Of a stretch of DNA of 64,000 nt, positions 9,587 to 19,438 are shown one piece after another. This DNA is from Thiothrix caldifontis (GTDB lineage Bacteria > Pseudomonadota > Gammaproteobacteria > Thiotrichales > Thiotrichaceae), in the NCBI RefSeq assembly GCF_900107695.1, contig NZ_FNQP01000011.1, positions 1-64,000 on the forward strand. Direction: 5' to 3'. The translations under genes and the position numbers were made by a program. Each line of letters starts with the position of its first letter. Within the stretch, counting starts at the first letter, position 1. Under the pieces are notes generated by a model that was not told where the DNA came from, did not search any database, and saw only the letters and a list, made by a program, of their open reading frames with translations.

Positions 9587-10483
9587 ATGAGCTGGTTTGA
9601 AAAACTGCGTCTGCCATCACGCATCCGTACCGATGTTACTAACACCGAAAAGAAGTCCATTCCAGAAGGGCTGTGGCATCAATGCCCCGCCTGCCAAGCG
9701 GTGTTGTACCGGGCGGAATTGGAGCGCAATCTGGATGTTTGTCCTAAGTGCAACCATCACATGCGCCTGTCCGGGCGGCGGCGCTTGGAGGTGTTTCTCG
9801 ACCCGCAAGGGCGTGAAGAAATTGGTGCGAATGTTGCTCCGACCGATATGTTGAAATTCCGCGATACCAAAAAATACAAGGATCGCTTGATTGCAGCCCA
9901 GAAAGAGACGGGTGAGAAAGACGCGCTGATCGTGATGAAAGGCACGGTGTTGGGTGTGCCGTTGGTGGCAGCAGCGTTCGATTTTCGTTTCATGGGCGGT
10001 TCGATGGGTTCGGTGGTTGGCGAGCGCTTTGTACGTGGTGCAGAAGCGGCGATGGCGAACAAGATTCCTTATATTTGCTTTGCGGCGAGTGGCGGGGCGC
10101 GGATGCAGGAAGCGCTGTTTTCCTTGATGCAAATGTCCAAAACCAGTGCGGTGTTGACGCGCTTGAGTGATAAAGGTGTGCCGTTTATTTCGGTGCTGAC
10201 TGACCCCACGATGGGAGGTGTGTCGGCGAGTTTTGCGATGTTGGGCGATATTCACATTGGTGAGCCGAAAGCCTTGATCGGCTTTGCGGGGCCGCGTGTG
10301 ATTGAACAAACGGTGCGTGAAAAACTGCCGGAAGGTTTCCAGCGCAGTGAGTTCCTGCAAGAAAAAGGTGCGATTGACATGATCGTGCATCGCCGGGATA
10401 TGCGCGAAACGGTTGCTGATTTGGTATCCATTATGCAGCATAAACCTTGCCCGATTAACACCACGGTATTGGATGCTGCTTGA
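9587..10483 (+). CDS. accD: Acetyl-CoA carboxylase carboxyltransferase beta subunit
   Basis: This subunit of the carboxyltransferase transfers CO2 from biotin to acetyl-CoA, the first step of fatty-acid synthesis. The N-terminal four-Cys zinc ribbon is visible as CPACQ and CPKCNHH (about residues 33-57). The crotonase-like core holds [21 protein letters not shown] and [13 protein letters not shown]. The 298-residue length is typical. The stop overlaps the TTG start of folC by 4 bp. Confidence 0.97.
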   Translation: MSWFEKLRLPSRIRTDVTNTEKKSIPEGLWHQCPACQAVLYRAELERNLDVCPKCNHHMRLSGRRRLEVFLDPQGREEIGANVAPTDMLKFRDTKKYKDRLIAAQKETGEKDALIVMKGTVLGVPLVAAAFDFRFMGGSMGSVVGERFVRGAEAAMANKIPYICFAASGGARMQEALFSLMQMSKTSAVLTRLSDKGVPFISVLTDPTMGGVSASFAMLGDIHIGEPKALIGFAGPRVIEQTVREKLPEGFQRSEFLQEKGAIDMIVHRRDMRETVADLVSIMQHKPCPINTTVLDAA

Positions 10484-11712
10484 AGACGCTCGATGATTGG
10501 TTGCGTTGGCAAGAAACGCAATTCCTGACCGAAATCAAGCTGGGGTTGGAGCGGATTCGTTGCGTTGCCGGGCGTATGGGCTTGCTGCAATTACCCGTGC
10601 CACTGCTGACGGTGGGGGGGACGAATGGCAAAGGTTCCACTTGTGCGATGTTGACGCGGATTTTGCTGCTGCAAGGCTATAATGTTGGCACGTACACTTC
10701 CCCGCATTTATTGCGCTACAACGAACGCATTGCGTTGAATGGCGTGCCCGTGAGGAATGCGGATATTTGTGCAGCTTTCGCTGCCATTGATAAGGCGCGT
10801 GATGACATTGATCTGACCTACTTTGAATTCGGCACACTGGCGGCGGTGTGGTGTTTTTTGCAAGCTAAGGTTGACGTGATTGTGTTGGAAGTCGGGCTGG
10901 GCGGGCGTTTGGATGCGTGCAATCTGTGGGATGCCGATGTCGCGGTTATCACCAGCATTGGCATTGATCACGTGGAATGGCTGGGCAGTACCCGCGAAGC
11001 CATCGGTTACGAAAAATCCGGCATTATGCGGGCTGGTAAGCCGGTGGTTTGCGGCGACTCGCAGCCACCCGCCAGCATTGCGAGTGAAGCAGCGCGTATC
11101 GGGGCGAATTTGTTGCAATTCGGGCAGGATTTCAGCGCAGAGCATGTGCCACAGCCTGCACTGGTGGGGGATGTCCAGCGCCAAAATGCGGCGGTTGTCG
11201 TCACCGCCTTACAACAATTAGCGGATAAATTACCCGTTACCCCCGCTGCAATCGCTGAAGGTTTAGCCAGCGTGAGTCTCATGGGGCGGATGCAGCGTAT
11301 TCTAGCCGAGCCAGTAGTCATTCTTGATGTGGCGCATAATCCCCATGCGGCCAATGAATTAGCGGCATGGTTGAAAAAAAATCCAGTAAACGGCAAAACA
11401 TTTGCAATTTTTTCTATACTTGCAGATAAGGATATTGCCGGAGTGCTGAAAATCATGGCGGCGCAGGTGGATGAATGGCATGTGGTGGCATTACCGAGCC
11501 ATCGGGCTATCAGCAATGATGCGTTAGTTGGGCTTATGCGTGCCAACCGTGTGGAGCAGCCTATTGTTACTCACGCTGATTTTCAGATTGCTTGGGATGC
11601 TGTACGTTTAAGTACAGAAAAACAAGACAGAGTAGTGGCCTTCGGCTCTTTTCTGGTAGTATCCGGTATGCTAGAAGTAGCCGTTTCCCCGACGGGGCTG
11701 GTGAAGCATTAA
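10480..11712 (+). CDS. folC: Bifunctional folylpolyglutamate/dihydrofolate synthase
   Basis: This Mur-ligase-fold ATPase adds glutamate to dihydropteroate and folates. The P-loop is [13 protein letters not shown] (about residues 46-58), followed by the [12 protein letters not shown] folate segment and the [12 protein letters not shown] motif. The C-terminal domain contains the [12 protein letters not shown] motif. It starts at a TTG that overlaps the accD stop (TTGA), the only start consistent with homology at the N terminus. The 410-residue length is normal. Confidence 0.95.
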   Translation: MKTLDDWLRWQETQFLTEIKLGLERIRCVAGRMGLLQLPVPLLTVGGTNGKGSTCAMLTRILLLQGYNVGTYTSPHLLRYNERIALNGVPVRNADICAAFAAIDKARDDIDLTYFEFGTLAAVWCFLQAKVDVIVLEVGLGGRLDACNLWDADVAVITSIGIDHVEWLGSTREAIGYEKSGIMRAGKPVVCGDSQPPASIASEAARIGANLLQFGQDFSAEHVPQPALVGDVQRQNAAVVVTALQQLADKLPVTPAAIAEGLASVSLMGRMQRILAEPVVILDVAHNPHAANELAAWLKKNPVNGKTFAIFSILADKDIAGVLKIMAAQVDEWHVVALPSHRAISNDALVGLMRANRVEQPIVTHADFQIAWDAVRLSTEKQDRVVAFGSFLVVSGMLEVAVSPTGLVKH

Positions 11713-11772
11713 TGGCTAACAATGCCAATCAATAGTTTTTGAGTGTCACAATGTAAAGGAGCAGTGGATTAA

Positions 11773-12843
11773 ATGGATAACAAGGCTACAACCAAACGTA
11801 TGATTGGCGCAGTCGTGCTGGTACTCGTTGCCGCATTGCTATTGGCATGGTTGCTGAAAGGCAAAAACCGTGACGGTCAGCAAGATCTTGCCATGAATCA
11901 ATCGGCAGAAACGAAGCCTATTTTAGGGTTTCCTGGAGTGGGTGGTGATGAGCAAAAACCTACAATTGTTGGTGATGACCCCAATGCTGCTGCCCAGCAA
12001 CAAGGTGCAGGTATTGATGTTACGCAACAACAAGGTACTGGCACGGCTCAACAAGCTGGTGGCACTACGTTGATTCCAGGGGTTGATGTCAAGTTGCCCG
12101 AAACTGCGCCGAATACCACGGGTTTTGAGGTGCGCCCAGGGACTGGTGGTGAGGTGCGTGATGTTGTTGATACGGACGGTAAAGTAAAAGACGGCACTGG
12201 CAGCATGGGTACTGGTGATGCGAAAGCCGCGACTACTCAGGCTCCGGCAGCTCCTGCCCAGCAAGCAGCAACTACTCCAGCACCTGCGACTGAAACCAAA
12301 GCCAGTTCTGCAACGGCTTCTGCTTCTCAGAAAGATAAGCCTGCTGCCAGTGCTGCTGCACCTGAAGTAAAAAAGCCAACGTCTAACGTTGTTCTGGTTA
12401 ATGAAAAGCCAGTGCCTCGTGCGACTTCTGAAGCAAGTGCTGCTGCTAAGAAAGCTGCCGAAGAAAAAGCGGCTGCTATTAAGAAGGCTGCTGAGGAAAA
12501 AGCAGCGGCTATTAAGAAAGCTGCCGAGGAAAAAGCAGCGGCTGATAAGTCTTTAGCGTTGGCGAATGCGGGTGCTGCGACAACAGCGGGGAGTGGTGCT
12601 TTCTCTATTCAGGTCTTAGCCAGCTCAGATAAAGCGAAAGCGGATGCAACAGCGTCTCCTCTCAAAGCGGACGGTTACAAGGTATCCGTTTCTACTGCAA
12701 ATGTGGGGGGTAAGGCTATTTACCGTGTGAATGTAACGGGTTTTGCTGATCGTGCCGCTGCTGAAGCTGCTCAAGCTAAGATGAAGTCTCGTTACAAGCA
12801 AAATTCAGCCATTCAAGGCAGTTTTGTGACTAGCAGCAAGTAA
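11773..12843 (+). CDS. SPOR-domain cell-division protein (DedD position)
   Basis: This is a bitopic inner-membrane protein. Residues 12-29 form one transmembrane helix after a short basic cytoplasmic tail, followed by a long low-complexity Ala/Pro/Gln/Thr periplasmic linker. The linker carries three tandem KKAAEEKAAAI units and leads to a C-terminal SPOR domain (about residues 275-352; FSIQVLASSDKAKAD... YRVNVTGF). SPOR domains bind denuded septal peptidoglycan. Position between folC and cvpA matches dedD in related genomes. At 356 residues it is longer than E. coli DedD because of the linker. Confidence 0.85.
   Translation: MDNKATTKRMIGAVVLVLVAALLLAWLLKGKNRDGQQDLAMNQSAETKPILGFPGVGGDEQKPTIVGDDPNAAAQQQGAGIDVTQQQGTGTAQQAGGTTLIPGVDVKLPETAPNTTGFEVRPGTGGEVRDVVDTDGKVKDGTGSMGTGDAKAATTQAPAAPAQQAATTPAPATETKASSATASASQKDKPAASAAAPEVKKPTSNVVLVNEKPVPRATSEASAAAKKAAEEKAAAIKKAAEEKAAAIKKAAEEKAAADKSLALANAGAATTAGSGAFSIQVLASSDKAKADATASPLKADGYKVSVSTANVGGKAIYRVNVTGFADRAAAEAAQAKMKSRYKQNSAIQGSFVTSSK
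12448..12546 (+). repeat. Three 33-bp in-frame tandem repeats in the SPOR protein
   Basis: Units begin at 12448, 12481 and 12514 and encode KKAAEEKAAAI, KKAAEEKAAAI and KKAAEEKAAAD. The coding units differ only at synonymous sites plus the last residue. They form a charged helical spacer, similar in style to TolA, before the SPOR domain. Confidence 0.95.
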
Positions 12844-12850
12844 TCAATCC

Positions 12851-13366
12851 ATGACAGCAGATATTCTGGATATAAGCATTATTGTCTTGATTGTCCTATC
12901 GGCTATTATTGGTTTGATTAGGGGGTTTGTCAGGGAAGCTTTTTCCCTGATAACGTGGTTGGCTGCCGCTGCATTTGCCTTTTTTTACTATGAGAAATTG
13001 GCGGTGCATGTACCTTTTGAAGGGCAGGGTAAGCTCGGACAAGTCGTTATCGCTTTCGTTATTATTTTTCTCGGTGTGTTGATTGTCGGTTCTATTATTA
13101 ACCACTTACTCAGCGCGGCGGTTTCTTCCGTCGGTTTGGGAGGAATTGATTATCTGTTGGGTGGTGCTTTCGGTATTGTACGGGGTGGTTTGATTGTTAC
13201 CTTGTTAGTACTGTTGTTTAGTGCAGTGGGGCATTATTCCAAAGAAGCTTGGTGGGCAGATTCACGGTTGATGCCGTGGTTTGAGGATAGTGCCGAGGCT
13301 TTGAAGGAAATGATCCCTAATAAGCTCCCGGAAGAGCTGCCTGGTATTTTTCCGAGTAAGCCGTAG
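12851..13366 (+). CDS. cvpA: CvpA family membrane protein
   Basis: The 171-residue inner-membrane protein has four predicted transmembrane helices (about residues 5-22, 29-46, 62-82 and 100-124). It carries the family pattern LSAIIGLIRGFVREAFSL near the N terminus and the glycine-rich VGLGGIDYLLGGAFGIVRG. CvpA homologues are needed for colicin V production and for envelope stress tolerance in some species. Location directly upstream of purF is conserved. It begins 7 bp after the SPOR gene, so the two are probably co-transcribed. Confidence 0.9.
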   Translation: MTADILDISIIVLIVLSAIIGLIRGFVREAFSLITWLAAAAFAFFYYEKLAVHVPFEGQGKLGQVVIAFVIIFLGVLIVGSIINHLLSAAVSSVGLGGIDYLLGGAFGIVRGGLIVTLLVLLFSAVGHYSKEAWWADSRLMPWFEDSAEALKEMIPNKLPEELPGIFPSKP

Positions 13367-13398
13367 AGGGTTGTCTGAAAAATAGCGGGTGAATCATG

Positions 13399-13435
13399 CA
13401 GCCATGCGCTTAATCGTGCATGGCTGTTTTGTTTT
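13399..13435 (+). terminator. Rho-independent terminator after cvpA
   Basis: CAGCCATGC (13399-13407) pairs perfectly with GCATGGCTG (13418-13426) across a 10-nt loop and is followed by TTTTGTTTT. This ends the accD-folC-SPOR-cvpA transcript and suggests that purF has its own promoter within about 45 bp. Confidence 0.85.
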
Positions 13436-13480
13436 GACGGGGTTAGAATATGACGTTTTCGTTTCACCGGAAGGCTTGTT

Positions 13481-14986
13481 ATGTGCGGAATTATCGGGAT
13501 TATCGGCCATGAACCTGTTAATCAGGCAATTTATGATGGCCTGACGGTTTTACAACACCGTGGACAGGATGCCGCAGGAATTGTGACCAGTGATGGCAGA
13601 AAATTGTATTTACGTCGTGATAACGGTTTGGTGAAAGACGTTTTCAATGAACGTCATATGGCGATGTTACAAGGTAATATGGGGATAGGGCATGTGCGTT
13701 ACCCAACGGCGGGGTCATCGTCTTCTGCTGAAGCCCAGCCGTTTTATGTGAATAGCCCTTATGGTATTTCTTTGGCGCACAATGGCAATCTCACCAATGC
13801 CCATGTGCTGAAGAAAGAATTATACCGGCAAGATCGCCGTCAAATTAATACGGAGTCCGATTCTGAAATTCTGTTGAATGTCTTTGCGCAGGAGTTGCTG
13901 CGTCAAGATGCGTTGCATGTACGCCCTGAAGATATTTTTTCAGCAGTCGAAGGTGTGCATCGCCGTTGCAAGGGTGCGTATGCGGTTGTTGCTATGTTGA
14001 CTCGTGATGGTTTGGTGGGTTTCCGCGACCCGAATGGTATTCGTCCGTTGGTTTACGGGGTACGTGAAACACCGCATGGTAAAGAATTCATGTTAGCCTC
14101 CGAAAGTGTGGCATTGGATGTGCAGGGCTACCGTTTAGTGCGCGATATTGAGCCGGGTGAGGCAATTTTCATCCGCCCCGATGGTCAGGTATTTACGCGC
14201 CAATGTGCCAAGAACCCGCGTTATAGCACCTGTATCTTTGAATACGTGTACTTTGCCCGCCCTGATTCGATTATCGACAATGTATTCGTGCACAAAGCAC
14301 GGATGCGCATGGGGCGCAAAATGGCAGAAATGGTGATGCGTGACTGGCCGGATAATGACATTGATGTGGTAATCCCCATTCCTGACACTAGCCGTACCTC
14401 TGCGCTGGAAATGGCTTATACCTTGGGTGTGCCGTATCGCGAAGGCTTTATCAAGAACCGCTACATTGGGCGCACCTTTATTATGCCGGGGCAAGCCAAG
14501 CGCAAAAAATCGGTACGCCAGAAACTCAACCCCTTAGCCTTAGAATTCAAAGGCAAAAACGTGATGTTGGTGGATGATTCGATTGTGCGTGGTACAACTT
14601 CCGGCGAGATTGTGCAAATGGCACGCGACGCAGGGGCGCGAAAAGTGTATTTTGCTTCTGTGTCGCCGCCGATCAAGTTTCCCAATATTTACGGGATTGA
14701 TATGCCCGCTGCCAAGGAACTTATTGCGCACGGGCGTACCGAAGAGGAAGTAGGGCAAGCGATTGGGGTTGATCGCTTGGTGTATTTACCACTGGAAGAT
14801 TTGATTGCAGCAGTGAGTAAAGGCAACCCGCGCTTGAAAGATTTTGACTGTTCCGTTTTCACTGGGCATTACGCCACGGGTGAAAACGGTGACTATTTTG
14901 CTGAACTAGAGGCTTTACGTAATGACGCAGAACAAACAAAACGCGAAAAAAATATGGCTGCCATTGATATTTGCAACAGTGATTAA
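13481..14986 (+). CDS. purF: Amidophosphoribosyltransferase
   Basis: This is the first committed enzyme of purine synthesis; it moves ammonia from glutamine to PRPP. Translation begins MCGIIGI, placing the glutaminase nucleophile at Cys2. The glutamine-binding [10 protein letters not shown]-like segment appears as [10 protein letters not shown], and the PRPP loop is [14 protein letters not shown] (about residue 363-376). The 501-residue length is normal. Its last 65 bp are overlapped by the start of the next gene in another frame. Confidence 0.97.
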   Translation: MCGIIGIIGHEPVNQAIYDGLTVLQHRGQDAAGIVTSDGRKLYLRRDNGLVKDVFNERHMAMLQGNMGIGHVRYPTAGSSSSAEAQPFYVNSPYGISLAHNGNLTNAHVLKKELYRQDRRQINTESDSEILLNVFAQELLRQDALHVRPEDIFSAVEGVHRRCKGAYAVVAMLTRDGLVGFRDPNGIRPLVYGVRETPHGKEFMLASESVALDVQGYRLVRDIEPGEAIFIRPDGQVFTRQCAKNPRYSTCIFEYVYFARPDSIIDNVFVHKARMRMGRKMAEMVMRDWPDNDIDVVIPIPDTSRTSALEMAYTLGVPYREGFIKNRYIGRTFIMPGQAKRKKSVRQKLNPLALEFKGKNVMLVDDSIVRGTTSGEIVQMARDAGARKVYFASVSPPIKFPNIYGIDMPAAKELIAHGRTEEEVGQAIGVDRLVYLPLEDLIAAVSKGNPRLKDFDCSVFTGHYATGENGDYFAELEALRNDAEQTKREKNMAAIDICNSD

Positions 14987-15614
14987 CAGCGGTTTGGTGA
15001 TGGCTGAACCCGATAGCTTACCGCTGAATATCCCCGCACCCAGCGCAGATACCGGTGGTAATCAGCGGTTTGCGCCGATTATTGCGGATGTTTCACAGCG
15101 TTTCCCGACCTATTCGGCAGCACGTGTGTTAGTTGTCGATGCGACAGCCCAGAAACTGTTTTTGATCGAAAACGGTCAGGCCGTCAGCGAGTGGGTGATT
15201 TCCACTGCCACCAATGGTGTGGGGAGTGCGAAGGGAAGCCAGCAAACTCCGTTAGGCGTACACCGTGTGGCACAAAAATTGGGTGATGGTGCGCCGTTAG
15301 GAACAATCTTCAAAGCCCGTCAAAACAGTGGGCGTATTGCGCAGATTCTTACCGGTGCGGATGAGCGCAGTACGGCTGATAATGTTACCACCCGCATTTT
15401 GTGGTTGGATGGCTTGGAGCCGGGTCTTAATAAAGGCGGTAATGTGGATTCGTATGAACGTTACATTTACATTCACGGCACGGACGAAGAAGGCAGGCTA
15501 GGCAACCCCGCCTCACACGGTTGCATTCGGATGCGCAATCAGGATGTGATTGATTTGTTTAACCGGGTGGATGAAGACACTTTGGTGGTGATTACCCAAA
15601 AACGCGAGGGATAG
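14922..15614 (+). CDS. L,D-transpeptidase (YkuD family), exported
   Basis: The 230-residue protein likely makes 3-3 peptidoglycan cross-links or attaches proteins to the wall. Residues 1-28 form a signal peptide (basic start, hydrophobic core, AEP near the cleavage site). The YkuD domain spans about 65-227 and shows [12 protein letters not shown] followed by the catalytic SHGCIRM motif. The signal peptide supports the 14922 start even though it overlaps purF by 65 bp. The next in-frame ATG (15000) would remove the export signal. metZ begins 3 bp after the stop. Confidence 0.9.
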   Translation: MTQNKQNAKKIWLPLIFATVINSGLVMAEPDSLPLNIPAPSADTGGNQRFAPIIADVSQRFPTYSAARVLVVDATAQKLFLIENGQAVSEWVISTATNGVGSAKGSQQTPLGVHRVAQKLGDGAPLGTIFKARQNSGRIAQILTGADERSTADNVTTRILWLDGLEPGLNKGGNVDSYERYIYIHGTDEEGRLGNPASHGCIRMRNQDVIDLFNRVDEDTLVVITQKREG

Positions 15615-15617
15615 GCG

Positions 15618-16799
15618 TTGATTCAGAACGAATGGGACTTTGAAACGCTGGCAGTGCGTGCCGGTCATGTGCGTACCAACGAAGGTGAGCATTCGGAAGC
15701 AATCTTTCCGACTTCCAGCTTTGTGTTCAGCAGTGCAGCGGAAGCTGCTGCGCGTTTCGGTGGTACTGAACCTGGGAATATCTATGCACGTTTCACCAAC
15801 CCAACGGTGCGCTATTTTCAGGAACGCCTCGCGGCGTTAGAGGGTGGTGAAAGCTGTGTGGCTACTTCGTCGGGCATGTCTGCGATTTTGGCGGTGATGT
15901 TGGGGTTGTTGAAGGCAGGAGATCATGTCGTGTGTTCTCGTGCTGTCTTCGGTACAACCACGTTATTGTTACAAAACATCATTGGCAAATTTGGTATCAC
16001 TTTCAGTTTTGTTGATTTAACAGATATGGCAGCGTGGGAGGCAGCCTTGCAACCGAATACACGCTTGCTGTTTGTTGAAACTCCTGCTAATCCGCTAACG
16101 GAGATTGTTGATATTCGTGCCTTAGCGGATTTGGCGCATGGGAATGGTAGTCTGCTGGTGGTCGATAATTGTTTTTGCACACCTGCGTTGCAACGTCCGC
16201 TGGCGTTGGGAGCGGATATTGTGGTGCACTCTGCCACTAAGTATTTGGATGGGCAAGGGCGTGCTTTGGGGGGGGCTGTCGTTGGTGATAAGGAGCGCGT
16301 AGGTCGGGATATTTTTGGGGTCTTACGTAATGGTGGTGTGACGATGAGTCCCTTTAATGCATGGATATTCCTGAAAGGCATAGAAACACTGGCATTGCGT
16401 ATGCGAGCACACTGTGATAATGCTATGCAGCTTGCACAATGGCTAGAAAATCACCCTGCTGTTGAACAAGTATATTACCCCGGTTTGGTATCGCACCCAC
16501 AGCATGTATTGGCGCAGCAACAACAAAGTGGTTTCGGTGGAATTGTGTCATTTGTCGTGAAAGGCGGGCAAGAGGCGGCTTGGAAAGTGATTGACGCAAC
16601 GCAAATGCTATCGATTACAGCGAATTTGGGAGATACCAAAACCACGATTACGCATCCTGCTACCACAACGCACGGTAGGTTGACGCCAGAGCAAAAAGCG
16701 CAAGCAGGTATTGCCGCAGGTTTGGTGCGTCTATCAGTAGGGTTGGAAAGTATCCATGATATTCAGCGTGACCTTAAGCGCGGGCTGGATTTAGCTTAA
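15618..16799 (+). CDS. metZ: O-succinylhomoserine sulfhydrylase
   Basis: This PLP-dependent Cys/Met-metabolism enzyme makes homocysteine directly from O-succinylhomoserine and sulfide. Motifs include the YARFTNPT segment, SSGMSAI, and the PLP lysine in HSATKYLDGQGR. The LGGAVVG stretch and C-terminal LSVGLE motif match MetZ better than cystathionine gamma-synthase. Start is TTG, preceded by GAGG. The purF-metZ linkage is seen in pseudomonads. Its end overlaps the convergent small gene by 4 bp. Confidence 0.92.
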   Translation: MIQNEWDFETLAVRAGHVRTNEGEHSEAIFPTSSFVFSSAAEAAARFGGTEPGNIYARFTNPTVRYFQERLAALEGGESCVATSSGMSAILAVMLGLLKAGDHVVCSRAVFGTTTLLLQNIIGKFGITFSFVDLTDMAAWEAALQPNTRLLFVETPANPLTEIVDIRALADLAHGNGSLLVVDNCFCTPALQRPLALGADIVVHSATKYLDGQGRALGGAVVGDKERVGRDIFGVLRNGGVTMSPFNAWIFLKGIETLALRMRAHCDNAMQLAQWLENHPAVEQVYYPGLVSHPQHVLAQQQQSGFGGIVSFVVKGGQEAAWKVIDATQMLSITANLGDTKTTITHPATTTHGRLTPEQKAQAGIAAGLVRLSVGLESIHDIQRDLKRGLDLA

Positions 16800-17044
16800 T
16801 CGGGTAGGCGGAAGGTGGGGAGTTTAAATTCCCGCCTGACCTCGTTCAGTTCTAAAAAAGTCTCTAATTCTTCAGGAACCAAGCGGAAGCGATAGCCGTT
16901 ATCACCGGGGTAAGGCTCGGTGTGGTCGCATTTGCCATCCATAATGGCTGCGGGTATTTCCACAAAGGCTTGGCATTCTCGGTCAGGGTCATCTTCCAGA
17001 AAATGCTGACAAAATACACAAACGGGGGGGAGTATACAGCTCAT
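16796..17044 (-). CDS. Small Cys-rich hypothetical protein
   Basis: I do not recognise a named family. The 82 residues contain four Cys, including a CVFC pair at residues 9-12, then C24 and C39. The C39-containing CDHTEPYPGD segment looks like a small metal- or cluster-binding fold. The ATG overlaps the stop of the upstream protease-like gene (ATGA), so the two form an operon. No signal peptide is evident, so it is probably cytoplasmic. Confidence 0.6.
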   Translation of the reverse strand: MSCILPPVCVFCQHFLEDDPDRECQAFVEIPAAIMDGKCDHTEPYPGDNGYRFRLVPEELETFLELNEVRREFKLPTFRLPD

Positions 17045-18522
17045 GGTTCAGCCTCTTCTTCAGCCGGATCGTCAGGTTTTGCCGTGGGGATACGGTATTT
17101 CTCTAACAAAGCATCATGTTCCTTTTCTGCCAGTTGACGATTAATGACTACCTGATAGCCGGTTTCATTTTCCAATACAATGGTTTTTTGTGAGCCATCT
17201 TTGACTAAAGATTGAAAATATGTCCAGCTACTGAAGGTTTCACCATTGACGGTACTAAGGGTCATGGGGGCGACATCATGAAAACCAATATTACTCGCCG
17301 CAGGAAGCACTTGCACGATTTGCACGGTGTCGGCTTCGATGGGTGGTGCGCCGGTTTCTTCTTCGGTGGCGGGCACACATTCGGGCAGTTTACGGCTGGC
17401 TAGGAAGACAAAACCACCAAAAATGAAGTAACGCGCTGAACTTTCCTTGAGGTTTTTTGCTAACGATTTTTTGTTCAATTCGAGGTTTTGGTTAATGCGT
17501 TTGCCGCTACGAATAATATCGAGACTCACAATATCATTCAATTGATGCAAGTCGATGTGGCTTTGAAAATTACTGTACTGCTTGCCATTGGTTTGAATAA
17601 AGTTGGTTTCGGTGATGGGTTTGCCGTCAATAGCAGTGATGACATCACCGGGCAAGAGTAAGAGGGCGGCATCGCTATTGGCGCAGAGCTGGTTAATCAG
17701 AATGCCGTTCTGGTCGGGCGTCAGGCGGTAGTATTGTTTGTGAGTGGGGTTGGTAATGAATTGGTAGTCTACCCATAATTCAGGGATGCCATCGAGTGTG
17801 CCGTCGCGAAGGTCTTCGAGTAACTGTTTGATGCGTGCCGTGGGGATCAGGTAGCCGATATTTTGGGTAGTGGTTTTGGCAATTTCCGGGGCAATTTCGG
17901 AGACGATACCGATGACTTTGCCAGCTACCAGTGCAGGGCTACCCAGACTGCCACTGTAAATATCGGCATCCACTTGTATCGCTTGAAAGGTGAGGCCGCT
18001 GTGGGTGTAGGTTTGGTATTCGATACGCGACACTATACCTGTCGTAATGCTGAGCTTGTTGCCACCTACCGGATAGCCATACAGGCTGACTTTATCTTCC
18101 GGCTTGGGTAAATCACCCAATGGTAACGGGGGGTGTTTGTCGAAAAAGGTTTCATCCTTAAGGGTCAACAGCGCAAGGTTTACTTCGTGCGAAATGCTGT
18201 CTACTTCAGCTTCAAACGTTTTAGGACTATCGTGGGGGCGAATGCTGATATAAACCGCATTGCCGACCAGTTGTGCGGTGGTGAGGATGCGTTTGCCTTC
18301 GACAATAAAGCCAGTGGCAATCCAGCTTTTCGAGGTTGTATTCCAGGGGGAAGCTGTATCGTATTGGCGGGTATGGACGGTGATTTCGACCACTGAGGCC
18401 GCAGGGTCTGGCGTGGCTATCGCATCAGCAGGGGAGGTTAGCGGATACACCATGCCGAAGAGGATGAGTAAGGTGTAAAAGAACGGGCGTTTTTTATTCC
18501 GTAGTATCTTAATGTTTAACAT
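17041..18522 (-). CDS. Exported trypsin/HtrA-like protein lacking the catalytic triad
   Basis: A signal peptide (about residues 1-34) is followed by a trypsin-like fold (about 40-225) and one or two PDZ-like segments (about 245-350 and 380-460). Compared with HtrA/Deg proteases, all three catalytic positions are changed. The T-N-x-H-V-V site reads TTAQLV (His to Gln84), the D-L-A site reads VNLALL (Asp to Asn115), and the G-N-S-G-G site reads GSLGSP (Ser to Leu193). It is therefore probably a non-catalytic binding or chaperone-like periplasmic protein. It is co-transcribed with the small Cys-rich gene downstream. The fold call is by motif order only. Confidence 0.7.
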   Translation of the reverse strand: MLNIKILRNKKRPFFYTLLILFGMVYPLTSPADAIATPDPAASVVEITVHTRQYDTASPWNTTSKSWIATGFIVEGKRILTTAQLVGNAVYISIRPHDSPKTFEAEVDSISHEVNLALLTLKDETFFDKHPPLPLGDLPKPEDKVSLYGYPVGGNKLSITTGIVSRIEYQTYTHSGLTFQAIQVDADIYSGSLGSPALVAGKVIGIVSEIAPEIAKTTTQNIGYLIPTARIKQLLEDLRDGTLDGIPELWVDYQFITNPTHKQYYRLTPDQNGILINQLCANSDAALLLLPGDVITAIDGKPITETNFIQTNGKQYSNFQSHIDLHQLNDIVSLDIIRSGKRINQNLELNKKSLAKNLKESSARYFIFGGFVFLASRKLPECVPATEEETGAPPIEADTVQIVQVLPAASNIGFHDVAPMTLSTVNGETFSSWTYFQSLVKDGSQKTIVLENETGYQVVINRQLAEKEHDALLEKYRIPTAKPDDPAEEEAEP

Positions 18523-18644
18523 TTATTGCCCCGCCATTCGTCCTTGAATGGTTGTTATCATACCAGCATTCACGTGAACCTTAGTAGACTCCTGTGGACA
18601 GAAAGTGCATACAGGTGCTGATAGGCAACTCATGGGAGTGATCC

Positions 18645-19037
18645 TTAAAACGTGATGGCAGAACCGTTAATGGTGTAGTGCAAAACACTGGCCAAACCGC
18701 GCGGTTCTACGCCTGCGCGTTTGGTTGGCAGGTGATTTTTAGCCGGTAATAAGCTGCATACCTGATCACAGGCGGAACAAATGTATAGTTTCCCTTCAAG
18801 TTCTAAATAGTTACTGACCAATTCTTCGAGCGGGGGAAATCCGGGGGCATGGATGCCGTGCGTGTGACCTTCGTAAGCCCAAAAGCTGCCATCCCCAACC
18901 AGAAAAACGTGCGAATTCATATCCATGGCGATGGCCGAACAGGCGGCTGAAAATGCGAGGGTGGCGCGTTTGCCCGCATCTTCGTTACCGGTGGTGAGGA
19001 TGACTACGCAGTGGCGCGGGGCAAGATAATTATCCAT
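18645..19037 (-). CDS. DsrE-like sulfur-relay family protein
   Basis: The 130-residue protein has the alternating strand-helix pattern of DsrE/YchN proteins. It opens with CVVILTTGNEDAGKRATLAFSAA in the first strand and helix, then HVFLVGDGSFW, and has a Cys motif ICSACDQVC around residues 86-94 that could carry persulfide. Relatives pass sulfur in dissimilatory sulfur oxidation or tRNA thiolation, but no dsr operon is near. A conserved box at 19105-19132 lies about 75 bp upstream of the ATG and is shared with two neighbouring transcription units. Confidence 0.65.
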   Translation of the reverse strand: MDNYLAPRHCVVILTTGNEDAGKRATLAFSAACSAIAMDMNSHVFLVGDGSFWAYEGHTHGIHAPGFPPLEELVSNYLELEGKLYICSACDQVCSLLPAKNHLPTKRAGVEPRGLASVLHYTINGSAITF

Positions 19038-19438
19038 GGTGGTTTCTCGCGGTTAAATAAAATCTGGAATTGAATAACCTTAATGGTAGTGGGGTGGCAA
19101 GAATGGGCAATGCTACTTTCGTACTACTAAGGTGGCTGGGTCAGTCCAATAGGGTGGTTTATCAGATGCAAGTTTTTGTGTGTGTAGCCTGAATCTGTAC
19201 TACTAGTGTTAAGAGTGAGCAATCATAGAGCGTTATGCAGTTGAATATGCCGGTGCACCATCCTGTAAAGTACGGGGTGATGGTGGAAGGCTATTATCTA
19301 GCAATGAATCAGATAAATTATGTGCCGACGTTTGCGTTGCTACCTTATCTCAAAATATGAAGAAAGGCAGGAAAGATGCACAACAAATTCAAGTGGTGAT
19401 CTTCCCCTTCCCTCCCACTTCAAAAGTTGTGGCAACCC
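19038..19438. other. 401-bp intergenic region with a shared regulatory box
   Basis: No gene is confidently present. The region holds the box at 19105-19132. A 41-codon frame at 19235-19360 (starts MQLNMPVHHP, ends with TGA) has only a weak ribosome site. A 7-codon frame preceded by AGGAAAG begins at 19377. CACCATC/GATGGTG near 19257-19286 could form a weak stem. Nothing links these small frames to a known peptide. Confidence 0.4.
19105..19132 (-). promoter_or_regulatory. Shared box A, upstream of the DsrE-like gene
   Basis: The plus strand reads CAATGCTACTTTCGTACTAC in its core. It is nearly identical to boxes at 21758-21784 and 22425-22453. It ends about 70 bp before the start codon at 19037, a position expected for an activator site upstream of a promoter. 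Confidence 0.65.

Noticed and set aside
9617-10441. 274-codon minus-strand frame opposite accD
   Set aside because: It is a shadow of accD, without domain features.
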